Shown here: positions 53,706-62,523 of the stretch, one piece after another
Position numbering within the stretch: position 1 is the first letter of the stretch
Layout: every line of letters begins with the position of its first letter
Assembly (NCBI GenBank): GCA_039962225.1
Contig: JAMPKV010000001.1
Coordinates: 186,001 to 250,000, forward strand
Reading direction: 5' to 3'
DNA from: Microcoleus sp. AS-A8
Lineage (GTDB): Bacteria > Cyanobacteriota > Cyanobacteriia > Cyanobacteriales > Coleofasciculaceae
DNA length: 64,000 bases
Translations under genes and position numbers: made by a program
The notes under the pieces: model-generated
What the model was told of the DNA's origin: nothing
Databases searched by the model: none
Seen by the model: the letters and a program-made list of their open reading frames with translations, nothing else

Positions 53706-54746
53706 TTAACGCTGTGATGCCGCATCCCGATCGCCATATTTAATCAAAAGTGCGATCGCCATACTCACCGTCACAATTAACAACATACTCAAGGCTGAAC
53801 CAAACCCCCAGTTGGGTGTTGGCCCCAAAAATTGGTTATAAATCAAACGGGCACCCGTCATACTTGATGCCCCACCCAGTAATTCTGGATCGACAAAATC
53901 CCCCAAACCACTAATAAATACCAGCAAAGAACCTGCCGCAATTCCTGGCAATGTTTGCGGTACAGTCACCTTCCAAAATGTTTGAATCGGATTGGCTCCC
54001 AAATCGGCTGAAGCTTCTAGTAAACGCTTGTCTAACTTCTCCAACGAAGCATATAAAATTAACACCATGTAGGGCAAATAACTATAAGCCATACCAATTA
54101 ACACCGCTGGCCATTCGTTCAAAATGTTCCACGGGAAAAGCTGTAAAAGCGGTAGAGTGGGTAAACTTAAATTCTCTAATACAAGATTGAGACTATGCAG
54201 TAACTGATTCAAACCGCTCAGTAGCGGATTGAGGAAAGGCGATAACGGTTCCAATAAAAACGTATTGAGTACCCCTGTAGGACGCAAAATTGTAATCCAG
54301 GCATAGGAACGCAATAGTGAAGAAGTCCACAACGGTAAGATAAACCCCAAAAGCAGTAAATTTCGCCAGCGCTGGGGGGTCATCTGAGCAATCCAGTAGG
54401 CGACAGGAAATCCCAAAATCAGACAAATGAGGGTGCTACCAACCGCAAAAAAGAGCGATCGCGCCATTACCAACAAATTCGTTGAACTAAATACTTTGAG
54501 ATAGTTGTCAACTCCCGAAGGATTGACCACCATCCCCGGTTTGATGTTGGGTACAAAACTCAACTCAAGAATCACCAACGTTGGCAGCACCAACAACAGA
54601 AATAACCAAATTCCCGCCGGACTAAGCAATACAAAAGGTTCCACCCACTTTCCTTGTGGGCGTTTTTTTTCCGGCAAAAGCATCGGTTCTGCACCATCCA
54701 TTGCACCAGACTTAGGTAAAGAGGGGGGAGTAATGTTAGTAGACAC
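53706..54746 (-). CDS. potB: Spermidine/putrescine ABC transporter permease, PotB type
   Basis: The product has 346 residues. After a Pro/Lys-rich cytoplasmic N-terminus of about 35 residues there are six TM helices. The EAA loop EASADLGANPIQTFWKVTVPQTLPG is near residue 245. An insertion of about 60 residues between TM helices (about 155-215, FLLEPLSPFLNPLLSGLNQL and on) is longer than in enterobacterial PotB. It is the first permease of the importer, downstream of potD by 249 bp. The usual neighbour potC is displaced by the NACHT gene. Confidence 0.87.
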   Translation of the reverse strand: MSTNITPPSLPKSGAMDGAEPMLLPEKKRPQGKWVEPFVLLSPAGIWLFLLLVLPTLVILELSFVPNIKPGMVVNPSGVDNYLKVFSSTNLLVMARSLFFAVGSTLICLILGFPVAYWIAQMTPQRWRNLLLLGFILPLWTSSLLRSYAWITILRPTGVLNTFLLEPLSPFLNPLLSGLNQLLHSLNLVLENLSLPTLPLLQLFPWNILNEWPAVLIGMAYSYLPYMVLILYASLEKLDKRLLEASADLGANPIQTFWKVTVPQTLPGIAAGSLLVFISGLGDFVDPELLGGASSMTGARLIYNQFLGPTPNWGFGSALSMLLIVTVSMAIALLIKYGDRDAASQR

Positions 54747-54995
54747 AGGTAATTACAGGGATGAAGGAAGAAAAAGTTGAAAATTTGGTAAAAATCTAAA
54801 TCATAAAGAATGAAAAATTTAGGATAAATTCTCAGGTTACAGAGGTCATCTATTGTTCTATTTTAAACTTTCTACTTCATCTTATTTTCGTCTGCCTTAT
54901 AATTCACTGAAATTGAACTCCAAAAACTCTGCGACCCTCTGCAACCTCTGCCTTAAAAACATATTCTGATCCAACGGATGCGCTCTCCTACTTTC

Positions 54996-56132
54996 TTAAG
55001 CGCTTGTTAATCTAGTCCAGTATCCATCATAAACACCACTAATTGACTCTTGAACCGGTACAATACTTTCACAAGTTTTTAGCGTTGCTTTTGGTGGAAA
55101 AAGACTTGGGTTTGATTTAACTTCAGCCGGCAACAAATTAAAAGCCTTTTCATTGGGTGTAGCAAAACTCAATCGCTTACAAACTTCAGCCGCCACATCC
55201 GGTTGCAACATAAAGTTAATCCAAGCGTAAGCACCCTCAACATTAGGCGCACTTTTGGGAATCACCAAAGTATCCATCCACAGAGAAGAGCCACTTTTAG
55301 GCACGACATACTCCAAGCTTTCATTCTCTTCCATGATTTCATTAGCATCAGCCGAATAGCACATGGCTACGAGTAAATCGCCACTTAAAACTTGAGGTCG
55401 CCAAGCATCAGAAGTAAATGAAGCGAGGTTTGATTTTAATTCCATTAGCTTTTGATAAGCTTGTTGGATGTGTTGAGGATCGGTTGAGTTATAGGAGTAA
55501 CCCAACATTTTCAACGTCGCTCCCATCACCTCGCGAACATCATTGAGCAATGTCATCCGCTTAGAGAGTTGCTGTTGATTTTCCCACAGATAAGACCAAT
55601 CTTCGGGTGCCTGCTTTAACTTCTTTTTGTTGTAAATTAAACCCGTTGTGCCCCAGCTTACAGGTACACTGTACTGGTTGCCTGGGTCGGAAACAGGATT
55701 GCGGAACTGGGGAAATAGCTGATCTAATCCCGTGATGCGAGAGACGTCGAGTTGAGTTAATAGCCCCATCTCTGACATTTTCGACACCATATAATCAGAC
55801 GGATAGATAATGCTATAACCACCGCCACCGCCTGCCTGAAGTCGGGCAAGCATTGCCTCATTAGAATCAAAGACATCGGCTACAGCTCGGAAACCCGTTT
55901 CTTTTTCAAAACGTTTGAGCAAATCCTGATCCGTATAGCCTGCCCAAGTGTAAATGTATACATCCTTTGATGCTTTTGTAGAACCTTGACCCGTAGCTGT
56001 CGGACGCACCTCAGCCAGCGTCCAGCCACAGCCAGAAAGCGCCGTACTACTTAGCGTTGCCGAGGCGGCTAACTTTAAGAATTGACGCCGATTAGGACGT
56101 TTGAGGAATGTATCTTGATCGGGGGTAGGCAC
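54996..56132 (-). CDS. potD: Polyamine-binding lipoprotein, PotD type
   Basis: The 378-residue solute-binding protein has a twin-arginine-like signal peptide (NRRQFLKLAASATLSSTALS, about 15-34) and a lipobox LSGC, so it should be exported folded and lipid-anchored. The mature part starts KDVYIYTWAGYTDQDLLKRF, the first strand of spermidine/putrescine-binding family 1 proteins. YSIIYPSDYMVSKM and WGTTGLIYNKKKL follow. Conserved acidic and Trp residues around VAMCYSADANEIM are expected to hold the polyamine. It delivers substrate to the PotB/PotC permease. It lies after the small hypothetical gene and potA on the same strand. Confidence 0.88.
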   Translation of the reverse strand: MPTPDQDTFLKRPNRRQFLKLAASATLSSTALSGCGWTLAEVRPTATGQGSTKASKDVYIYTWAGYTDQDLLKRFEKETGFRAVADVFDSNEAMLARLQAGGGGGYSIIYPSDYMVSKMSEMGLLTQLDVSRITGLDQLFPQFRNPVSDPGNQYSVPVSWGTTGLIYNKKKLKQAPEDWSYLWENQQQLSKRMTLLNDVREVMGATLKMLGYSYNSTDPQHIQQAYQKLMELKSNLASFTSDAWRPQVLSGDLLVAMCYSADANEIMEENESLEYVVPKSGSSLWMDTLVIPKSAPNVEGAYAWINFMLQPDVAAEVCKRLSFATPNEKAFNLLPAEVKSNPSLFPPKATLKTCESIVPVQESISGVYDGYWTRLTSA

Positions 56133-56138
56133 AGTTGA

Positions 56139-56205
56139 AAAAGTTGAAGGTTTTAATGGTTTAAGGTGAAGGTTTTAAGGTTTTAAGTTGAAGGGTTTTA
56201 GAGGG
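56139..56205. repeat. Imperfect tandem GTTGAAGGTTTTAA-type repeat
   Basis: The space between the small gene and potD holds several degenerate copies of GTTGAAGGTTTTAA and GGTTTTAAGG. They are short and AT-rich and may form a dispersed repeat; no other feature is seen in the 124-bp gap. Confidence 0.5.
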
Positions 56206-56256
56206 TTAGAATTTTCAATTTGTCAACTTTCAACCTGCCAACGTTCAACCCATTTC

Positions 56257-56664
56257 TTAGCAGTAGCGCACGGATTGCTCTAAAGCAAGAGGTTCGCCGG
56301 TTTGGGCGTCGGTGTTGTGACAGGCGAACATGGCTTTGGGGGATAGCTTTTCAAATTCCAAGTCATCTCCATTACCTTTGAGAATGTAACCCCGCAGTTC
56401 TTTAATCGGTAACTGAGTGAATTCATCGATTTCTTCCGTGAAAGAGCGCAAAATCAACGAACCCGAAGGATTGCAGTCCCATAAAAGTTTGGAGATGAAT
56501 AATTCTTTGATGCCCCAGTCGTCGCCATAGGTGACTTGCGACCCTTGGCGCGTTAGGGTGATCACCATGGGTTCGCTGTTACTATCGAGGAACGTGACAA
56601 TCGCGCTAGAGAAGCAGTAGGACTCCAACTCGTGTAAAAACGAACTCATCCCCATCACCGACAT
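56257..56664 (-). CDS. Small protein between potA and potD, unknown
   Basis: The product has 135 residues and no TM helix or signal peptide. Its start lies 4 nt after the potA stop, which suggests translational coupling; ATGs a few codons in (MGMSS) are alternatives. The sequence FLHELESYCFSSAIVTFLDSN, VTYGDDWGIKELFISKLLWD and LRGYILKGNGDDLEFEKLSP suggests a beta-rich cytoplasmic protein, ending SVRYC. I do not recognise the family. Its location inside the polyamine operon suggests a role in the transporter's control, but nothing in the sequence states what. Confidence 0.65.
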   Translation of the reverse strand: MSVMGMSSFLHELESYCFSSAIVTFLDSNSEPMVITLTRQGSQVTYGDDWGIKELFISKLLWDCNPSGSLILRSFTEEIDEFTQLPIKELRGYILKGNGDDLEFEKLSPKAMFACHNTDAQTGEPLALEQSVRYC

Positions 56665-56668
56665 GACC

Positions 56669-57799
56669 TCACTCCTCCAACGCGAGACAATCAGCAGGAG
56701 CCCAACGGGCGTAAACTGGAGTGTTAGTATCGGGTAATTTATGAGTAACGTTGGGTAGCCTGACGGTTAAGCGATCGCCACTCTCCAACTCCACCACATA
56801 ATGCACATGAGTTCCCAAGTACATCACATGCTGGAGATAACCTTCAAAGCAATTGATGGTTGACTCTGGGGGAGACAGAGACAGACGAATTTTTTCAGGC
56901 CGTATACTGACTACCATTTCTTGTGTCTGCGTCGCCGCAGGGCTGGGCGGCTTCGATTGCACAACAATCTTCAGACCCGTTGGGGTGAGAATCTGAAGCG
57001 AAGAGGCGTCTGAAGATTCTATGCGCCCCTTAAATAAATTGGTATCTCCAATAAAATCGGCCACAAAGGTCGTGCGGGGACGTTCGTAGATTTCTGTCGG
57101 GGGACCCACTTGCTCAAGTTTTCCACCGCGCATCACCGCAATCCGGTCAGACAGGCTCAACGCTTCCTCTTGGTCATGGGTCACCATAATAAACGTTAAC
57201 CCTGACTCTTGATGCAGATTCGACAGTTCGACCTGCATTTCCTTACGCAATTTTAAATCCAACGCCCCCAAGGGTTCATCCAACAACAACACAGCCGGTC
57301 GATTCACCAAAGCTCGTGCTAACGCCACCCGTTGCTGTTGCCCTCCAGACAGTTGCCCTGGAAACCGATTTGCGTAAGCCTCCATTTTCACTTGTTTGAG
57401 CGCTTGTTTCACCCGCTCTTCAACTTCCGCGCTTTTGAGCTTTTTCAACCGCAGACCAAAGGCGATATTTTCCGACACTCTTAAGTGATTGAACAGAGCA
57501 TAGCTTTGAAAGACCGTGTTCACCGGGCGTCGGTGGGGAGGGACATGATTCATCGGCTGCCCCTGAATCAACACCTCTCCTGCTGAGGGCGTCTCAAAGC
57601 CAGCCACCAAGCGTAGGGTTGTCGTCTTACCGCAACCCGATGGGCCGAGGATACTAAAAAATTCTCCCCGGTGAATCTGCAAGTCCACACCCCGGACAGC
57701 CGTCTCTCCAGCAAAAACTTTGAACACCTTGCGGAGTTCAACATCAAGCTCAGTCGCAGTATCCGGAGCGCGTTGTTCTTTAACGGAAGTTTGAGACAT
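56669..57799 (-). CDS. potA: Polyamine ABC transporter ATPase, PotA type
   Basis: The start MSQTSVKEQRAP at 57799 is preferred; a longer frame to 57829 is possible. The product is about 376 residues. Walker A LGPSGCGKTTTLRL, Q-loop in VFQSYALFNHL, signature LSGGQQQRVALARAL, Walker B VLLLDEPLGALD and the H-loop FIMVTHDQ are all present. The C-terminal TOBE/OB domain (about 285-376) is typical of PotA/UgpC-like ATPases and may sense substrate or regulators. It powers the importer made of PotB, PotC and PotD. It is the first gene of the operon. Confidence 0.92.
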   Translation of the reverse strand: MSQTSVKEQRAPDTATELDVELRKVFKVFAGETAVRGVDLQIHRGEFFSILGPSGCGKTTTLRLVAGFETPSAGEVLIQGQPMNHVPPHRRPVNTVFQSYALFNHLRVSENIAFGLRLKKLKSAEVEERVKQALKQVKMEAYANRFPGQLSGGQQQRVALARALVNRPAVLLLDEPLGALDLKLRKEMQVELSNLHQESGLTFIMVTHDQEEALSLSDRIAVMRGGKLEQVGPPTEIYERPRTTFVADFIGDTNLFKGRIESSDASSLQILTPTGLKIVVQSKPPSPAATQTQEMVVSIRPEKIRLSLSPPESTINCFEGYLQHVMYLGTHVHYVVELESGDRLTVRLPNVTHKLPDTNTPVYARWAPADCLALEE

Positions 57800-58135
57800 A
57801 GTGATTAGTTCAACAGCGGCGATGCCCAATTTTGAGGGCGAGTCTGTCTGTTTGGTTAAGCGTCGTTTCCCTACCTGGGATTATTTTATCTGTCTACTCG
57901 ACGGTCTTGATGTATTACGATGACCAACTCATGCTTCGCTGGCGTCACGTTCCGCTAGTTGCTGTGGAAATACTCCACTCACGCTATCACTAAAATTCGG
58001 GTCGCCCCCTTGCCTTAACTAAAAAAACACGTATCCTCAGTTGAGGGTTGAGCCGTTTCTCCTAGCTGGGGACATCCTGCTCAATCCTCAACCCGGTCAA
58101 AACTTGTTTGGACTCCATCCTGTACGATTTCTGCT
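57800..58135. other. Divergent intergenic region, no gene seen
   Basis: These 336 bp lie between the divergent potA and mrdA genes. They probably carry promoters for both. I see no clear operator, hairpin or reading frame of note. Confidence 0.4.
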
Positions 58136-59974
58136 ATGACTGTTAATCAGCCTCCCTCCCTAGGGCGTCAACCTACCCCCCGCACTGTTGGGCGTAATTA
58201 CCAATCTATCTTTGTCATGCTGTTCGTGAGCATCTTCCTCGTCGGAGGCATGGGCGCTCGCTTAGTCTATTTGCAGTTGCTGGAGGGAACTCGCAACCAA
58301 CAGTTGGCTGAAAATAACCGGATTCGTCTGATTCCCAAGCAACCTGTGCGGGGCAATATTTTTGACCGTAAGGGTCGAGTGTTGGCTAGCAGCCGCTTGT
58401 CTCACGCGGTGTATATTTGGCCTGTTGCGCGCAAGAAGGCAGAATGGCCTGAAACCCTTAAACTCGTCTCCAAGATTTTGAATATCCCAGAAGGTGAGAT
58501 TCAAAAACGTTTGGAAAAAGCCGGCTATAACTCCCCCTCCCTCCTGCGGATTGCCCGTGGCATCAGTCCGGCTCAGATCACAGCCATGGAAGAATACGGT
58601 AACCAACTCGAAGGGGTCGAGGTAGATATTGAAGCGGTGCGGGATTACCCCAACAATCAGTTGGCGGCTCACGTCCTCGGTTACACCGGGGAACTCAACG
58701 ATGAAGAACTCGCCAAGCGTAAATCTGAAAACTACCGCATGGGCGATATTGTCGGTAAAATGGGCGTCGAAGAAGCCTTTGAGAGCCAGCTCCGGGGTGA
58801 ATGGGGAGGTCAGCAGGTTGAGGTGGATGGTGCTGGTCATGTCCTGAGGGTTTTGGGTCAGAAACAAGCTAAATCTGGTAAGGATGTGCAGTTAACCCTG
58901 GATTTAGATGTGCAGAAAGCCGCAGAAAAGGCTTTAGGTGAGCAAAAAGGCGCAATTGTGGCTCTCAACCCCAATACCGGTGCTGTTTTAGCGATGGTCA
59001 GCCGTCCCACCTTTGACCCCAACATTTTCTCGACACGGATTACCGCTGCCACCTGGAAGCAACTGCAAGGCAAAGGCAATCCCTTTGTGAACCGCTCGAT
59101 GCGTGGCTTTCCGCCCGCGAGTACCTTTAAAGTCGTCACGGCAACCGCCGGGATGGAAACGGGCAAATTCGCTCCCAACACCATCCTCCCCACTTATGCG
59201 GCGCTGCAAGTGGGCGGAACGGCGTTTGGGGAGTGGAACCATGCAGGCTTTGGTTCCATCGGTTTTGTCAGAGCTTTGGCGATGAGCAGTAATACCTTCT
59301 TTGGTCAGATTGGTCGAGGTGCAGGCGGCCCAGCCCTGATTGAGTGGGCGCGTAAGTATGGCTTTGGTCAAAAAACCGGAATTGAGCTATCGGAAGAAGC
59401 CCAAGGTTTAGTTGCCGATGCAGCCTGGAAACAGAAGGTTTATAAATGGGACTGGACAGTTGGTGATACGGTCAATATGTCTATCGGTCAGGGATTTACC
59501 CAGGCAACGCCTCTACAAGTGGCGGTGATGTTTGCGGCACCGGCCAATGGTGGTTATCGGATTAAACCTCACTTACTCAAGGACAATGAGGAGTCAAAAA
59601 GCTGGCGCAAGTCACTCAACATCAAACCCGCTACCCTCAAGGTGATACGTCAGGGTTTGCGAGAAGTGGTGGCGGCAGGAACGGGTAAGGCGTTGAACGT
59701 CCCCGAACTCCCGCCCTCGGCTGGAAAAAGTGGTACAGCGGAAGCGCCTCCCGGAAAGTCTCATGCCTGGTTTGGAGCCTATGCGCCTGCGGATAAACCA
59801 GAGATTGTGGTACTGGCGTTTGCCGAACATTCTGGGGGTGGCGGCGGTTCGGTAGCAGGACCGATGGTGCGCCAAGTGCTGGAGGCTTACTTTAAGCACA
59901 ACAATCCGGGCTTAATCCCCAAACCGAAGTCAGAGGCCCCGACTTCTAAACCTAAACCAGCAGCTCGTAACTAA
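58136..59974 (+). CDS. mrdA: Penicillin-binding protein 2, class B transpeptidase, copy 1
   Basis: The 612-residue product is a membrane-anchored transpeptidase. A TM helix near residues 22-43 (IFVMLFVSIFLVGGMGARLV) follows a short cytoplasmic N-terminus. PBP-dimer domain motifs include RGNIFDRKGRVLASSR, and GYTGELNDEELAKRKSENY is near residue 179. The catalytic SxxK is in PPASTFKVVTATAG near 327, SxN in AMSSNTFF near 384, and KTG-like KSGTAEAPPG near 528. It cross-links peptidoglycan with a shape-determining SEDS partner (RodA) during elongation, although no rodA lies here. A tandem second copy follows 178 bp downstream. Confidence 0.93.
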   Translation: MTVNQPPSLGRQPTPRTVGRNYQSIFVMLFVSIFLVGGMGARLVYLQLLEGTRNQQLAENNRIRLIPKQPVRGNIFDRKGRVLASSRLSHAVYIWPVARKKAEWPETLKLVSKILNIPEGEIQKRLEKAGYNSPSLLRIARGISPAQITAMEEYGNQLEGVEVDIEAVRDYPNNQLAAHVLGYTGELNDEELAKRKSENYRMGDIVGKMGVEEAFESQLRGEWGGQQVEVDGAGHVLRVLGQKQAKSGKDVQLTLDLDVQKAAEKALGEQKGAIVALNPNTGAVLAMVSRPTFDPNIFSTRITAATWKQLQGKGNPFVNRSMRGFPPASTFKVVTATAGMETGKFAPNTILPTYAALQVGGTAFGEWNHAGFGSIGFVRALAMSSNTFFGQIGRGAGGPALIEWARKYGFGQKTGIELSEEAQGLVADAAWKQKVYKWDWTVGDTVNMSIGQGFTQATPLQVAVMFAAPANGGYRIKPHLLKDNEESKSWRKSLNIKPATLKVIRQGLREVVAAGTGKALNVPELPPSAGKSGTAEAPPGKSHAWFGAYAPADKPEIVVLAFAEHSGGGGGSVAGPMVRQVLEAYFKHNNPGLIPKPKSEAPTSKPKPAARN

Positions 59975-60152
59975 TACCCAGGGTAATGGGAAATTGATCA
60001 GACACCCCTCAAAAACCCTGATTACCCGCCCATTACCCATTCCCCATTGACCACCTAAAAACAGAAAGTTACATAAATAGCACAAAAAAGTCACAAGAAA
60101 CAATACAATAGGTGAAAATTTAAACGGACTCCTGCCGGGAAAATTTTCTGAT

Positions 60153-61964
60153 ATGTCTGTCTTTCAGCCTTCTTCCGGGGGACGTCAGCCGACTCCCCGC
60201 ACTGTTGGGCGTAATTACCAATCCATCTTTGTCATGCTGTTCGTGAGCGCTTTCCTGATAGGAGGAATGGGCAGCCGTTTAGCTTACTTACAGTTGATTC
60301 AAGGAGCGCGTAACCAACAACTAGCAGAAAGTAACCGGATTCGTCTGATTCCCAAGCAACCGGTGCGGGGCAATATTTTTGACCGTAAAGGTCGCGTGTT
60401 GGCCAGCAGTCGCTTGTCTTATGCGGTTTATCTATGGCCGATCGCACTGAAGAAGGGGGACTGGCCTGGAACCCGCCAACGCCTCTCGAAGACGTTGAAT
60501 ATTCCAGAAGCCGATATTCAAAAACGCGTAGAACGAGCAGGCTTTAACTCGCCTTCTCTCATCCGGATCGAACGGGACATCAGTCCTGCCCAGATTACAG
60601 CGCTAGCAGAGTACAGCAACCAACTCGAAGGGGTAGAGGTAGATATTGAAGCGGTGCGGAACTACCCCAACGGCGATTTGGCAGCTCACGTATTGGGTTA
60701 CACGGGGGAACTCAACGATGAAGAACTCGCCAAGCGTAAATCGGAAGGCTATCGCATGGGCGATATTGTCGGTCAAATGGGCGTCGAGCAGGCCTATGAG
60801 GATAAACTGCGAGGTGAATGGGGGGGGCAGCAGGTTGAGGTGGATGGCGCGGGTCAGGTCTTGAGGGTTTTGGGGCAGAAAAAAGCTAAACCCGGTAAGG
60901 ATGTGCAGTTAACTCTGGATTTGAAGGTGCAGAAGGCAGCGGAAGCCGCTTTAGGGAATCGCAAGGGGGCAATTGTCGCCCTCGATCCTAACACGGGTGC
61001 TGTTTTGGCGATGGTTAGCCGTCCCACGTTTGACCCCAACATTTTCTCGACTCGGATTACCTCAGCCACCTGGAAGCAACTACAAGGCAAAGGCAACCCC
61101 TTTGTCAACCGCTCGATGCGCGGCTTTCCTCCCGCCAGTACCTTTAAAATTGTCACGGCAACTGCTGGGATGGAATCGGGCAAATACTCTCCCAGCACCA
61201 TCCTTCCGACTTATGCGGCGCTACAAGTGGGCAATACCGCCTTTGGGGAGTGGAACAAGGCAGGCTTTGGTTCCATCGGATTTGTCAGGGCTTTGGCGAT
61301 GAGCAGTAACACCTTCTTTGGTCAGATTGGTCGAGGTGCAGGCGGCCCAACACTGATTGAGTGGTCACGCAAGTATGGCTTTGGTCAAAAAACCGGAATT
61401 GAGCTATCGGAAGAAGCCGAGGGGTTAGTGGCGGATGAAGCCTGGAAACAGAAGGTTTATAAATGGGAATGGACGGTTGGCGATACGGTCAATATGTCTA
61501 TCGGTCAGGGCTTTACTCAGGCAACCCCCCTACAAGTAGCCGTGATGTTTGCTGTGCCAGCGAATGGCGGTTATCGGGTGAAACCGCACTTACTCAAGGA
61601 CAATGAGGAGTCAAAAAGCTGGCGCAAGTCCCTCAACATCAAACCGCCTACCATCAAGGTGATACGTCAGGGCTTGCGAGAAGTGGTGGCATCTGGAACT
61701 GGCAAGGCTTTGGATGTGCCACACCTGCCACCCACTGCGGGGAAAAGTGGGACAGCAGAGGCTCCTCCGGGTAAGCCACATGCTTGGTTTGGAGCTTACG
61801 CGCCTGCGGATAAACCAGAGATTGTAGTGGTGGCCTTTGTTGAACATTCCGCCGCCGGCGGTGGGGGTAAGGTCGCAGGGCCGATGACACTCCAAGTTCT
61901 AGAAGCTTATTTTAATAAAAAGCCACCTCAACCCACTAAAGATAAGCAAAAGCGGCCTAATTGA
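60153..61964 (+). CDS. mrdA: Penicillin-binding protein 2, class B transpeptidase, copy 2
   Basis: The 603-residue protein is very similar to copy 1, differing mainly in the first 10 and last 25 residues and in scattered positions. All active-site motifs are present (PPASTFKIVTATAG, AMSSNTFF, KSGTAEAPPG), so both copies should be active. It has one TM helix near the N-terminus. The 178-bp spacer includes CCCATTA-type heptamer remnants. The tandem arrangement suggests duplication followed by sequence divergence, perhaps to separate roles in side-wall and septal growth. That is inference. Confidence 0.93.
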   Translation: MSVFQPSSGGRQPTPRTVGRNYQSIFVMLFVSAFLIGGMGSRLAYLQLIQGARNQQLAESNRIRLIPKQPVRGNIFDRKGRVLASSRLSYAVYLWPIALKKGDWPGTRQRLSKTLNIPEADIQKRVERAGFNSPSLIRIERDISPAQITALAEYSNQLEGVEVDIEAVRNYPNGDLAAHVLGYTGELNDEELAKRKSEGYRMGDIVGQMGVEQAYEDKLRGEWGGQQVEVDGAGQVLRVLGQKKAKPGKDVQLTLDLKVQKAAEAALGNRKGAIVALDPNTGAVLAMVSRPTFDPNIFSTRITSATWKQLQGKGNPFVNRSMRGFPPASTFKIVTATAGMESGKYSPSTILPTYAALQVGNTAFGEWNKAGFGSIGFVRALAMSSNTFFGQIGRGAGGPTLIEWSRKYGFGQKTGIELSEEAEGLVADEAWKQKVYKWEWTVGDTVNMSIGQGFTQATPLQVAVMFAVPANGGYRVKPHLLKDNEESKSWRKSLNIKPPTIKVIRQGLREVVASGTGKALDVPHLPPTAGKSGTAEAPPGKPHAWFGAYAPADKPEIVVVAFVEHSAAGGGGKVAGPMTLQVLEAYFNKKPPQPTKDKQKRPN

Positions 61965-62428
61965 GGAACAGATTTGGGCGACACGGCGACAGTGAAGATA
62001 GGTGTCTTAGTGCATAAACTGGAGGAAAACTAACGCTGGGTTCTTGCAGGCTGTCCTTACTTAGCGTAGCTGCCATAACTGTTAGGTACAGGTCAATCCC
62101 AAATTCATTGCCTCAGCATCTCCTTGTGATCAGGAAGCAGCTATGTGTAATAAGGGACGTTAGAATGTGGGTTAAAAAAGAGCTGGGGCATCGCTCAACT
62201 TTTTAACTAACATCGTTGCTCCTGTTGCTACTTTTGGGGGAGTCCAATTTCCCCGGTTCTGACAATAGCTGACTGAAGAAGGATAAAGGATGAAAGAAGA
62301 AATAATGGGATGTAAGCCCTCGCCTTTTAACGCGAGAGAAAAATAAAAGCGAAGCATCCTTGTTTCAATCCCTAAATTTATTTACGGAGTTCCGTTCATC
62401 CTTCATACTTCAGCCTTCAGTTGACTTT
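61965..62428. other. Intergenic stretch, no gene seen
   Basis: These 464 bp follow copy 2 of mrdA. They hold a hairpin CTCGC ... GCGAG near 62320-62337, and a minus-strand frame at 62172-62357 that I do not consider coding. No feature explains the spacing before the receiver remnants. Confidence 0.4.
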
Positions 62429-62523
62429 ATGAGGCATCTGTTGATTGTCGATAATAAAGCTGCCAGGGTGTGTCTGTCCGATCAGCCTTTTTGAACAAGC
62501 CGATTAAACAGTCTCAACTCTAC
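62429..62523 (+). pseudogene. Remnants of receiver domains (collapsed hybrid kinase)
   Basis: From ATG at 62429 the frame reads MRHLLIVDNKAARVCLSDQPF and stops, resembling a receiver start (LLIVDDxxAN). A neighbouring frame reads AFLNKPIKQSQLY, a typical receiver C-terminus, and runs directly into the MDDDILKPIQ of the next gene, itself another receiver end. So parts of two receivers have been deleted and fused out of frame. Confidence 0.6.

Noticed and set aside
62172-62357. Minus-strand 61-codon frame after the second PBP2 gene
   Set aside because: No ribosome site or recognisable domain; it spans a small hairpin and looks non-coding.
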